Assembly: GCA_031181145.1 (NCBI GenBank)
Contig: JAPSLB010000019.1
Coordinates: 1 to 64,000, forward strand
Origin: Microvirga sp.
Lineage (GTDB): Bacteria; Pseudomonadota; Alphaproteobacteria; Rhizobiales; Beijerinckiaceae
DNA length: 64,000 bases
Reading direction: 5' to 3'
Part shown: piece after piece, positions 55,937-64,000 of the stretch
Numbering within the stretch: position 1 is the stretch's first letter
How the letters are laid out: each line of letters begins with the position of its first letter
The notes under the pieces: generated by a model
Told to the model about the DNA's origin: nothing
Database searches by the model: none
What the model saw: only the letters and a program-made list of their open reading frames with translations
Made by a program: the position numbers and the translations under genes

Positions 55937-56770
55937 TCAAATCATCTCAAGCGGATGCTTGCGCTTCGGAGGTGGAAACTCGGCGTCGATCGCCCTCAGT
56001 TCGTCAGGGCTCAGCTGGATCTCGAGAGCGCGGCGGTTGTCGCGTACATGGGCAGGGCTCGATGCCTTGGGAATGGCCATGACGCCAGGCCGCTGAAGCA
56101 GCCAGGCCAAGGCGATCTGATAGGAACTCGCATTATGGCTGAGGCCGATGTCCTGCAGGAGGCCTGCCTTTGGAAGACGCCCCTGCTCAATAGGGCTGTA
56201 CGCCATGAGCGGCATCCGGCGCTCCGTCATCCAGGGGATCAGATCATATTCCGGCCCGCGCCGCGTGACGTTATAGAGGACCTGATTGGTCGTGCAATTG
56301 CCCCCCTCGACCGCGAACAGTTCCTCCATGTCCTCGGTGTCGAAATTGCTGACCCCCCAGTACCGGATCTTGCCGGAGCGGCGCAAATCTTCAAATCCCG
56401 CCACGGTTTCCTCCAGAGGTGTGCTTCCACGCCAGTGCAGGAGATAGAGATCGAGACGGTCCGTTTTGAGCCGAGTCAGGCTGCGTTCGCATGCGTCTAC
56501 GACACCCTTCCGGCTTGCATTGTGCGGATAAACCTTGCTCACGAGAAACAAGCGATCCCGCTCCGACCCAAGAGCCTCGGCGATCAGTTCCTCCGATGCC
56601 CCCTCGCCGTACATCTCCGCAGTGTCGATCAGGGTCATGCCCAGCTCGACACCCAGGCGCAGCGCTTCGACTTCCTGAGCGCGCCGGCTGCTCGTCTCGG
56701 CCATCTGCCAGGTGCCCTGCCCTAGCGCAGGAACGGTTTCGCCCAAAGGCAGCGTGACGTGTCGGCTCAT
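55937..56770 (-). CDS. aldo/keto reductase
   Basis: 277 residues. The AKR tetrad is visible: Asp and Tyr in IDTAEMYGEG, Lys in LFLVSKVYPHN and His in DLYLLHWRG. The NADPH-binding end includes VMAIPKASSPAHVRDN. It reduces aldehydes or ketones with NADPH in the cytoplasm; the substrate is unknown. Gene order suggests transcription from the HtrA-like gene side towards the phosphatase gene. Confidence 0.92.
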   Translation of the reverse strand: MSRHVTLPLGETVPALGQGTWQMAETSSRRAQEVEALRLGVELGMTLIDTAEMYGEGASEELIAEALGSERDRLFLVSKVYPHNASRKGVVDACERSLTRLKTDRLDLYLLHWRGSTPLEETVAGFEDLRRSGKIRYWGVSNFDTEDMEELFAVEGGNCTTNQVLYNVTRRGPEYDLIPWMTERRMPLMAYSPIEQGRLPKAGLLQDIGLSHNASSYQIALAWLLQRPGVMAIPKASSPAHVRDNRRALEIQLSPDELRAIDAEFPPPKRKHPLEMI

Positions 56771-56839
56771 GGTGGCACCTCGAGAAGGGAAGTAAGTATC
56801 GCGCCCGACTTTTAGGGATCGAAATGGCTGGAATGCTGG

Positions 56840-57820
56840 CTATTGGAGGCGAGGTGTCTTCATGAATCGGCTCCGGTCAGCCGATCTGACCGTCACGTCG
56901 AAAGTATCGCCTTCCCGCTCCAACGTCAGCGGCACATCCACGCCGGCTGACCCGAGCGCCCAAATCGCCCGGTAGAATTCAGACAGCGACGATACAGCAT
57001 GCCCCGCCACAGCCCGCACATTGTCGCCAGCCCTCAAGCCTGCCCGCTGGGCCGGAGCGTCACCAGCAAGCCCGATGATTGAGACCTGATCCTCCTCTGT
57101 CTCCGAGGCATAGAAGCCGAGCCACGGCTTCGGAGGCTGGCTCACCCGTCCCAATGTCAAAAGATCGTCGAGTATCGTCTTCAGGAGATCGATAGGCACG
57201 CTCATGTTCAAGGGAACAATGGCACCGCCCTGTGCCTGGTGCTGAAGTTGCAGCGAACCAACGCCCATGAGGTCCCCGCGCGGACCGATCAGAGCCGCGC
57301 CGCCCCAATTGGGATGAGCGGGCACAGTGAAGATGGCATCCTCGATGAGATACTCCCAATAGCCGGCGAATTCCTGGCAGGCGACCACCTGGGCGCTCAG
57401 GGAATGGGCGCGCCCGCCGCTGCCGCCCATGACCACCCGATCTCCGGGCGATAGGCGCCGGGAATCCCCCAATGGCATGACCGGCAGTCCAAGCGGTCCG
57501 AAGGCCTGCACCAAGCCGAAGCCGCTGTCATAATCGTAGGCCAGCGCATGTGCCTCGACAATGCGGCCCTCATTGGTCGTAAGCCAGACCTCCTCGGCCT
57601 CGGCGATCAGATAGCCGATGGTCACGACAAGGCCATCCGCCCGGATGACCACACCCTGCCCGGCCCGTTCAGTCCCGAGGGTTTCGGCGGTAAACGCATC
57701 CTCGGGAACCCGGGCCCGGAGTGAAACGATGGAACTCAGGGCTTCTCGCAGGTCGTAGGCGAGAGCGTCCGGGTCGGGCTGGAATTCCGGCGGGATCTGC
57801 CATTCCTCCGGTGACTGCAT
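56840..57820 (-). CDS. HtrA/DegP-like protein with degenerate catalytic triad and PDZ domain
   Basis: 326 residues. The chymotrypsin-like fold of S1C proteases is recognisable (GQGVVIRADGLVVTIGY, LPVMPLGDSRRLSPGD), followed by a PDZ domain over about 228-315 (GLAGDAPAQRAGLRAGDNV). The catalytic positions differ from HtrA: the His of TNxHV is Tyr70, the Asp of DTDLA is Gly100, and the Ser of GNSGG is Trp172 (HPNWGGAAL). There is no signal peptide, so it may be cytoplasmic. It is most likely a non-proteolytic, peptide-binding protein, although alignment by eye leaves some doubt. ATG 57820 follows GAGGAG. Confidence 0.82.
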   Translation of the reverse strand: MQSPEEWQIPPEFQPDPDALAYDLREALSSIVSLRARVPEDAFTAETLGTERAGQGVVIRADGLVVTIGYLIAEAEEVWLTTNEGRIVEAHALAYDYDSGFGLVQAFGPLGLPVMPLGDSRRLSPGDRVVMGGSGGRAHSLSAQVVACQEFAGYWEYLIEDAIFTVPAHPNWGGAALIGPRGDLMGVGSLQLQHQAQGGAIVPLNMSVPIDLLKTILDDLLTLGRVSQPPKPWLGFYASETEEDQVSIIGLAGDAPAQRAGLRAGDNVRAVAGHAVSSLSEFYRAIWALGSAGVDVPLTLEREGDTFDVTVRSADRSRFMKTPRLQ

Positions 57821-57959
57821 CGCAAACTCCTCGAACCCGCCTCCCGGGACCTGATCGTGCCAAGTCGTGAGGGACCATCCATTGAATCAACATGGCGGAT
57901 CGCGCCAAAGGTTCAACCCATGCCCGTTGGATGAGAGTGGACGGAGCGGACAGGTAGGC

Positions 57960-57973
57960 TTGACCTAAATTAA
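57960..57973. promoter_or_regulatory. FixK/FNR-like box upstream of hemN
   Basis: TTGAC-CTAA-ATTAA, one base off TTGAT/ATCAA in each half with the correct 4-bp spacer. It is centred about 41 bases before the hemN start. Such anaeroboxes drive hemN and fix genes in rhizobia, and here it is a leftover of the decayed regulon. Confidence 0.5.
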
Positions 57974-58007
57974 GGCCGCCCGCCTGGGGACGAAGCAAAG
58001 AGCTGGC

Positions 58008-58968
58008 ATGACGCCAGAACTCATCACCCGCTACGATCAGCGCGTCCCGCGCTACACGAGTTATCCCACCGCACCGCATTTCAAGCCGGCGGTGGATCCC
58101 TCTACCTATGCGAATTGGCTTTCGGAACTGTCCCCACAGACGGAGCTGTCGCTCTACCTGCATGTCCCCTTCTGCGCGGAACTTTGTCTCTATTGCGGGT
58201 GCCACACAACAGTTGCCCGCAGCTACGGCCCGATAGCGTCCTATGTGGAGCTTCTGGAGCGTGAGATCGAGCGAGTGGCGGAGTACTTGCCGGCCCGCAT
58301 GAGCGTAACGCACATTCATTGGGGCGGCGGCACCCCAACGATCCTGTCCGGAGACGACCTCAGGCGCATCATGAGGCGGCTCGATCGCTCCTTTGGGATC
58401 CACTCCGACGCCGAGATCGCAGTCGGGATCGATCCGCGCACCATCACCCTAGAGCATGTGGAGGCACTGGCCGGCTCAGGGCTCAGCCGGGCCAGCCTGG
58501 AGGTGCAGGATTATGACCCAAAGGTTCAGGAAACCATCAAACGGATCCAGTCGCCCGCCCAGACAGCCAAGATTGCCGCCTGGCTGAGGCATGCAGGAGT
58601 GAGCGGCCTGAACCTCGACCTGATGTATGGGCTTCCCTATCAGACGACTGCGAGCGTCTTGCGCACCATCGAGCAGGCGTTGCAACTTGACCCCGACCGC
58701 ATCGCTCTTTTCGGCTACGCTCATGTTCCGTGGATGAAGCGCCATCAGGCGCTCCAGCCGGAAGAAGCCCGCCCGACGCCGTCCAGCGCCATGAGCAGAG
58801 CGCCGCAGCGGCCTGTGCCCTCCTGGATGCGGGCTATGTCCGGATCGACATTGATCATTTCGCCAAGCTCGGAGATCCGCTCGTCGTGCACCAGCGCGAG
58901 GGTCGGCTGCACCGCAATTTCCAGGGCTACGCCACCGACGAAGCCACAGCCCTTATCGGATTCGGAGC
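58008..58968 (+). pseudogene. hemN: oxygen-independent coproporphyrinogen III oxidase, frameshifted and C-terminally truncated
   Basis: The N-terminal part is well conserved, including the radical-SAM cluster motif CAELCLYCGC, the HWGGGTPT motif and [13 protein letters not shown] one-base deletion near 58770 (GCCCGCCC, probably from GCCCTGCCC) throws the frame, and the correct sequence ([20 protein letters not shown]) continues one frame back to LIGFGA at 58968. There hemN stops abruptly and fixI sequence begins. About 130 C-terminal residues are lost. The product would normally oxidise coproporphyrinogen III without oxygen for haem synthesis. Confidence 0.85.
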
Positions 58969-60159
58969 CATCGACGAGATAGAGGGTGGAGTTTGTCGCC
59001 TGAGTGGCATCGTGGATGCGCGTCTCAATTGCACCACACATCGTCTGGCCGTGCAGTGGAAGGATGGCGCTCTTGCCCCCTCCGCGATCATCAGCGAACT
59101 CCAGCGTCTCGGCTATCGGGCTCACCCTTACCGTTCGCAACTGATCGAGGAAGAAGCGCGCCGCTCTCAGTGGCTTCTCAAGTGCCTTGCCGTGGCGGGT
59201 TTCGCCTCCATGAACATCATGCTGCTTGCGGTCTCCGTCTGGTCCGGCAACGTGACCGACATCATACCGGAAACCCGCGATTTCTTTCATTGGCTAGCGG
59301 CCCTCATCGCTCTTCCGGCCGTGGCTTACGCCGACCAACCCTTCTTCTGCAACGCCATGAACGCCTTGAGGGCCAAGGCACGAATATGGACGTGCCGATC
59401 ACCATCGGTATTCTGTTGGCTCTGATCATGTCAGTTGTAGAGACCATCAATCACGCCGAGCCCACCTATTTCGACTCCGTCGTGATGCTGCTCTTCTTCC
59501 TCCTCTGCGGCCGCTATCTCGATCAGGCCATGCGCCGGCGCACCCGCGCCGTTGCAGGCAACCTCGCGGCTCTCAAGGCTGAGGTCGCGCACCGCCTCGA
59601 CGAGAAGGACGAGGCGGTTCTCGTTCCTACCGCCGCGCTCAAGCCCGACGATCGCGTCCTCGTGCGCCCCGGTGAACGCATCGCGATCGACGGAATCGTG
59701 CTTTCGGGGAATTCCGAGCTCGATGAAAGCCTTGTCACTGGTGAGACGGTGCGGCGCCCCGCCATGACCGGTGATGGTCTCAACGACGCACCGGCGCTCG
59801 CAGCGGCCGATGCATCCATTTCACCGATCACGGCGGCCGGCATCACCCAGGCACAGGCGGATGCTGTCTTCCTCGGAGGCCGGCTCTCCCCTGTTCTGGA
59901 TGCCATCGCCGTTGCACGCCGCGCTCACGCCTTGATGCGCCAGAACCTGGCGATCGCGCTGGTCTATAACCTGATCGCGGTCACCCTGGCGTTCCTTGGC
60001 TACGTGACACCATTAGTGGCCGCGCTGGCTATGTCCGGCTCCTCAACCATCGTGACTCTGAACGCTCTTCGCGCCCGGAGTGCAAAGGCCACGCCGCTGA
60101 CGAGCGCGCCCCCACCCATCAAGGCGAATGCAGCCGTTCCGGCCCTACAGGGAACCTGA
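58969..60159 (+). pseudogene. fixI: Cu+ P-type ATPase FixI/CcoI, multiply deleted
   Basis: Remnants of the cbb3-oxidase copper ATPase. The sequence begins after the lost CxxC of the HMA domain ([17 protein letters not shown]). A one-base deletion near 59377 shifts the frame before [14 protein letters not shown]. The chain runs to ESLVTGETVRR at about 59757, then jumps in frame to MTGDGLNDAPALAAADAS. The membrane CPC site, the DKTGT phosphorylation motif and the nucleotide-binding domain are missing. FixI normally loads copper for cbb3 oxidase, but this copy cannot function. Confidence 0.85.
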
Positions 60160-60162
60160 TTC

Positions 60163-60312
60163 ATGGAAGTCTTGATCTACCTCGTCCCTATGGCGTTGCT
60201 GCTGGGCCTGTCAGGCCTCGCTGCCTTTCTCTGGTCGCTCAAGAACGGCCAGTATGACGACGTGGACGGCGCAGCCATTCGCGTCCTGAGAGACGACAAT
60301 CTGAAGCCATGA
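60163..60312 (+). CDS. fixS: cbb3-type cytochrome oxidase assembly protein FixS/CcoS
   Basis: 49 residues, intact: one membrane helix (IYLVPMALLLGLSGLAAFLW) followed by SLKNGQYDDVDG, the family signature, and IRVLRDD. It starts 3 bases after the fixI stop, as is usual for fixIS. FixS is required for maturation of cbb3 oxidase. With fixI broken, its presence is probably residual. The stop overlaps the next start as ATGA. Confidence 0.88.
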   Translation: MEVLIYLVPMALLLGLSGLAAFLWSLKNGQYDDVDGAAIRVLRDDNLKP

Positions 60313-61010
60313 GCGCATCGCCTGCCACACCGCGTGCAGGGCGGCTCGACTGCCTCTGCGAACCGATTGAAGCCGCCGGCAACACCCAGGATTACGGCGA
60401 TACGGCGCTGCTTAGGGCCGCCTTCGCGCTTTCGGTGCTTTCCCAGGTGCTCACCCTGACCATACTCCCACTCGCGGGTCTCTCCCTCGCCCCGAGCGGG
60501 AGCTGGGCAACCCTGCCCTACCGCCGGATTCACCGGCTGCGCGCCGGCTCCACTCCTGTGCAGGGGTGGCGGTGTATCCTGTGGCCCAGCCTGATCGGCG
60601 CTCTCGGCTGTTTTGCCATGACCGCTCTCATGGGGGCGACCCCGATCGCCATGATCGGGTGTGGGCTTGGCGAGGTCGTTTCAGGCATCGTCGCTTGGCA
60701 CGTGATCGCCATGTATGCGCCTTCTCTGGCGTTGGCGGGGCTCCCGAAGATGATCCGCCCTGCTTGGATCGCATTCGGCGGCTGCACCTTGATCGCAGTT
60801 GCGATCGTGATCTTTCTGTCGGCTACTACGGCTGCCGCCTTCGCGGTCTCGACGGCCGTTCTCGGGATCAGCTGGCCCATGGTGGCGATGGGCACCACAC
60901 TTTGGGTCCACGAGGGGGAAGAGCCGTCCCGTTGGCTCCTAGGTCTCCATGACGGAATGCTCCTCGGCTCTGCCCTTCTGGGCGCCCTGGCGGCCGGCAT
61001 GATGCACTAG
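60309..61010 (+). pseudogene. MFS-type membrane protein with probable internal deletion
   Basis: 233-residue open frame. The N-terminus (LSVLSQVLTLTILPLAGLSL) looks like the first helix of an MFS transporter. After WATLPY the sequence becomes atypical (RRIHRLRAGSTPVQGWR) and then enters six hydrophobic segments resembling the C-terminal half of an MFS protein. About five helices are missing relative to a 12-helix transporter. The frame is open, so a shortened protein could be made, but its neighbours' decay favours a deletion remnant. Confidence 0.5.
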
Positions 61011-61156
61011 AGGCTTCATCTAGGCGTCAATCGCGACAATATAGGTCTGTATGAGCGTCCTTCTGCCTGTGCTATGGACATCTTAGGAATGGAGCCCGTT
61101 CTCCCGATGCCGATCTGTGCCGATGGCTGAAGAGCTATTCCAAACTGGAGTTTCCT

Positions 61157-62697
61157 TTGAACGCTTCGGCTTCTGCTCCCGCCGCCCTGACGCAACAAGG
61201 CATCAGCTTCCAACTCCTGGTCGATGCCGTCACGGATTATGCGATCTGCATGCTCGACACGGAAGGGCGGATCATTGGTTGGAACGCGGGCGCAGAACAT
61301 ATCACCGGGTGGGCCGGAGACGAAATCCTTGGCCGGCACTTCTCAACCTTCCACATGCCGGAAGGCCCTGTCGGGGGCAAAGCCGCACAGGCTCTTGAGA
61401 CGGCACGCGATAGGGGCGCTACGAGGAGCAGGGCCTCCGCCTGCGTAAGGACGGGTCGAGTTTCATCGCCCATATCACCCTGACCCTGCTGAAGAATGAA
61501 GCAGGCCAGCTTCTCGGATACGCCAAGGTGACCCGTGATATCACCGAACGCGTCGCTGCCGAGGAGGCCCTGAAAACCCGCGAGGCGCATCTGCGGTCGA
61601 TCCTCGAGACGGTGCCGGACGCCATGATCGTCATCGACGAGCAGGCGCGTATCCAGTTCTTCAGCGCCGCCGCCGAGCAATTGTTCGGCTACAAGGATCA
61701 CGAAGTCACCGGCGAGAACATCAGGATCCTCATGCCCGCCCTTTATCGCGAGCAACACGACGACTACATGCACCGCTATCTCACAAGAGGCGAAAGTCGC
61801 ATCATCGGCATCGGCCGCGTCGTGGTGGGACAGAGCAAGGACGGTGCCACCTTCCTCATCGAGCTGGCCGTCGGCGAGATGTGATCGGGCGGCCAGCGCT
61901 ATTTCACCGGGTTCATCCGTGATCTCACCGAGCGGCAGAAGACGGAGGCCCGTTTGCAGGAGCTGCAATCCGAGCTCGTGCACATGTCGCGCTTCACCGC
62001 TCTCGGCGAGATGGCCTTGACTCTCGCCCATGAGATCAACCAGCCTCTCACTGCCATCAGGAACTACCTGAAAGGCTGCCGCCGCATCCTTCAACGGATG
62101 GAAGGTCAGGACGTATCGATGCTGGAGGGTGCCGTGAGCCAAGCTGCCGAACAGGCGTTGCGCGCGGGCCAGGTCATCCGCCACCTGCGCGAATTCGTGG
62201 CGCGTGGTGAGAGCGAGCGTCACATCGAAAACCTGCCCAAGCTGATTGAGGAGGAGAGTGCTCTCGCCCTGGTAGGGGCCCGTGAGAAGGGTGTGCGCAT
62301 CACGTACCGTTTGGATTCCGACGCGACCCTTGTGCTGGCGGACCGGATTCAGATTCAGCAGGTCCTCTTGAATCTCATCCGGAACGCCATTGAGGCCATG
62401 CAGGACTCGACGCGGCGCGAATTGGAGATCGCCAGCCATGCTCTCCCTTAGGATGGTTTTGTGGAGGTCAGCGTCAGCGACACCGGGACAGGGATCGAGC
62501 CGGAGGTTCTGCAGCGCCTCTTTCAGCCTTTCGTGACGACCAAGGAACACGGCATGGGCGTTGGCCTATCGATTTGCCGGACCATCGTCGAATCTCATGG
62601 CGGGAAGATCTGGATCGAGTCCGAAGTTGGTCGGGGTACGGTATTCAGATTTACGCTACGTGCCGTCAGTCAGGAGGAGTTGACGAATGCCGAGTGA
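61157..62697 (+). pseudogene. fixL: oxygen sensor kinase FixL, three inactivating lesions
   Basis: The FixL architecture is complete: a first PAS (DYAICMLDTEGRIIGWNAGAE), a haem PAS (YREQHDDYMHRYL with the haem His, RIIGIGRVVVGQSKDG), a H-box ALTLAHEINQPL, and an ATPase domain (GMGVGLSICRTI). It is broken by a one-base deletion near 61416 (frame resumes at RYEEQGLRLRKDG), a TGA at 61882-61884 where the family has Arg in GEMRSGG, and a TAG at 62449-62451 just before DGFVEVSVSDTG. The two stops are consistent with CGA to TGA and CAG to TAG changes. Confidence 0.87.
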
Positions 62698-62770
62698 AGC
62701 GATCGTGCATGTGGTGGATGATGATCTGGCCGTGCGCCAGTCCCTGTCCTTCCTCCTCGCGTCAGACGGT
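62687..62770 (+). pseudogene. fixJ: response regulator FixJ, only the first 28 residues remain
   Basis: ATG 62687 overlaps the fixL end by 11 bases, as in intact fixLJ. MPSEAIVHVVDDDLAVRQSL is the receiver N-terminus. After LLASDG the sequence changes to fixK in another frame, and translation ends at 62800. The phospho-acceptor Asp, the rest of the receiver and the HTH are gone. Confidence 0.8.
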
Positions 62771-63356
62771 CGGCACTGCCCGCAAGGTGACCAAGGATGA
62801 AGAGATCTTCGCCGAAGGCGACAGGGCCGCTTACCTCTACAAGGTGGTTTCGGGTGCGGTGCGCACCTTCAAGCTTCTGAGCGGCGGCCGCCACCAAATC
62901 GATGCCTTCCATCTTCCTGGCGACATCTTCGGCATTGAGTCCGGTTCGGAGCACCGCTTCAACGCCGAAGCCCTGGGCGATGCCACCATTATTGTGTACC
63001 GTCGCTGCAGCCTGGAGATCCTGGCCTCTCGAGATCAGGCTTTCGCCAATCAGGTGATTTCCTCCATGATGTGCTCTCTCGAACGCGAGCAGGACCACAT
63101 GCTGCTGCTCGGCCGCAAGCACGCACTCGAGAAAATCGCCACCTTCCTTCTGGTTCTTTCCGGGCGCCTCCCGAAAGGCGGTCAGATCAATCTACCGATG
63201 TCGCGCATCGACATCGCCGACCACCAGGGTCTGGCGATTGAAACCGTCTCGCGTTCGCTCACTCAGCTGGAACGCAAAGGCATCATCGAGGTGCCTTCCT
63301 ATCGCCGCTGCATCGTGCTGCGCGATAGGGCGGCCCTTCAGCGCCTCGAGGCCTGA
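62771..63356 (+). pseudogene. fixK: CRP/FNR-type regulator FixK, N-terminally truncated
   Basis: About 190 residues of FixK-like sequence remain: cNMP-binding fold (EEIFAEGDRAAYLYKVVSGA, FHLPGDIFGIESG) and the DNA-binding HTH (MSRIDIADHQGLAIETVSRSL). The N-terminal leader and start codon are lost at the fixJ junction near 62770. A GTG at 62787 is the first possible start and would lack only the leader, so a product is conceivable. The HTH has Gln where rhizobial FixK usually has Leu. It is likely a pseudogene, but this is the least damaged of the three regulators. Confidence 0.65.
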
Positions 63357-63368
63357 TCGATATCGTCG

Positions 63369-63953
63369 TCAAATCCTCGATTTGTGGCCGCGTACATAGT
63401 TCTCGGCGCGTTCTTGCACATTGCGCCATAAGCGCAGCTCGCGCTTTGCATCCGCGAGGGCACGGTGATCGGGATCGCCCTCTGCCTCGTCTTCGAGCCG
63501 GGCCCGACCGAGAATCTCCTTTGCACGGACTGCTATCTCGCTCTCGGACATACCGGCTTCCTGCAAGATCCGTGCGATCGCCTCCTCATGCGCGACATCC
63601 GTATCCTGCACGCGCAATACATGCCGAGGAAGACTGGCGCTTCGCAGCAGCTTGCTGAGCCACTGACCATCCCATGAGGGAGCGGTTGCGAAGAGAGCAT
63701 GCCCCGAGAGCACCTCCAGCATGCGCTTGGCCACCTCGTCGTGCGGCCTGCCTTCCGCGAACAGCCGTTCTCGCGTGAGGTGGTGGGTCGCCTCCGATTC
63801 CTCGGACCAGTCCGTCCATGCAGGCGCAGGTCTGATGAGGTGGCTTTCTTCCCGTCCCGACGCAAATACCCAGCCGACTTCGATCGGGTAGCTGTTCTTA
63901 CTCAGTGAAGAAGCTTCGAAGTCCAAAAAGACGATGTCCGGCGGCTTGTTCAT
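63369..63953 (-). CDS. DEDD-family 3'-5' exonuclease
   Basis: 194 residues with the Exo I motif FLDFEASSLS and the DEDDh-type Exo III HRALADAKREL. The fold matches RNase T/DnaQ epsilon-like nucleases acting on DNA or RNA 3' ends; the substrate is not deducible. Exo II is less clear (SWDGQWLSKLL). It is convergent with the fixK remnant, 12 bases apart, and reads as intact. Confidence 0.85.
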   Translation of the reverse strand: MNKPPDIVFLDFEASSLSKNSYPIEVGWVFASGREESHLIRPAPAWTDWSEESEATHHLTRERLFAEGRPHDEVAKRMLEVLSGHALFATAPSWDGQWLSKLLRSASLPRHVLRVQDTDVAHEEAIARILQEAGMSESEIAVRAKEILGRARLEDEAEGDPDHRALADAKRELRLWRNVQERAENYVRGHKSRI

Positions 63954-64000
63954 CGGGGGCGGATCCAGATCGATCTCCTCACAAACCCAAGCAAGGCAAT

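Noticed and set aside
58008-61010. Treating the hemN/fixI breaks purely as sequencing errors
   Set aside because: Single-base deletions could be errors, but the missing blocks in hemN, fixI, fixJ and fixK and the two fixL stops cannot all be explained that way.
1-64000. tRNA or rRNA genes, CRISPR arrays, prophage, insertion sequences or integrases
   Set aside because: No matching sequence pattern, repeat array or transposase/integrase motif was seen in the window.

Overview
The window reads as chromosome of a high-GC alphaproteobacterium. The Hyphomicrobiales are most likely, of a Microvirga/Methylobacterium-like type. This is inferred from gene content (PuuD-type urate hydroxylase, fixLJ/K remnants, a LigD family protein, a MalQ-TreY fusion, EcfG-type promoter motifs) and not from any marker rRNA. 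No rRNA, tRNA, CRISPR array, prophage or insertion sequence was recognised. Gene density is high, with many 4-base ATGA overlaps.

Layout. 1-5742: two c-type cytochromes, a rhodanese and a Kbp-like BON/LysM protein, then a urate-to-allantoate block (uraH, a fused allantoinase/OHCU decarboxylase, membrane urate hydroxylase puuD, and a GlcG/HbpS-like protein). 5913-11303: an oligopeptide ABC importer (oppA, terminator, oppB, oppC, fused oppDF). 11345-17830: a LigD-like protein without a ligase domain, a GST, PPK2, a tandem universal stress protein, a gluconolactonase-like protein, a thioesterase and an EamA transporter. 17932-22763: a complete branched-chain amino-acid type ABC importer ending in a good terminator. 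22828-31932: a GreA/B-like factor, a diguanylate cyclase, small unknown proteins, Mfd, SelO and a LuxR-type regulator whose receiver has lost its phospho-acceptor.

32240-48111 is a glycogen/trehalose island. glgA (copy 1) diverges from treZ-(malQ::treY)-glgB-glgX, which converges on glgC-glgA (copy 2). Together these can make ADP-glucose, elongate, branch and debranch glucan, rearrange short maltodextrins and convert them to trehalose. The 258-bp divergent region between glgA1 and treZ carries two exact matches, one per strand, to the alphaproteobacterial EcfG (general stress response) promoter consensus. Weaker matches precede glgX, the phospholipase D gene and the LuxR-type regulator. This suggests that the island is induced by general stress.

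48260-57820: a DUF2934 protein; a PLD/YbhN/endonuclease-family trio equivalent to the E. coli ybhP-clsB-ybhN locus; serA; a coiled-coil unknown; an inositol-phosphatase-family protein; an aldo/keto reductase; and an HtrA-like protein in which all three catalytic residues appear substituted.

58008-63356 is a decayed microaerobic-respiration locus: hemN, fixI, an MFS protein, fixL, fixJ and fixK are broken by single-base deletions, nonsense codons and large deletions, while the small fixS stays intact. A FixK/FNR-like box still precedes hemN. A DEDD exonuclease closes the window. All functional calls come from reading motifs and domain order; no database search was run.
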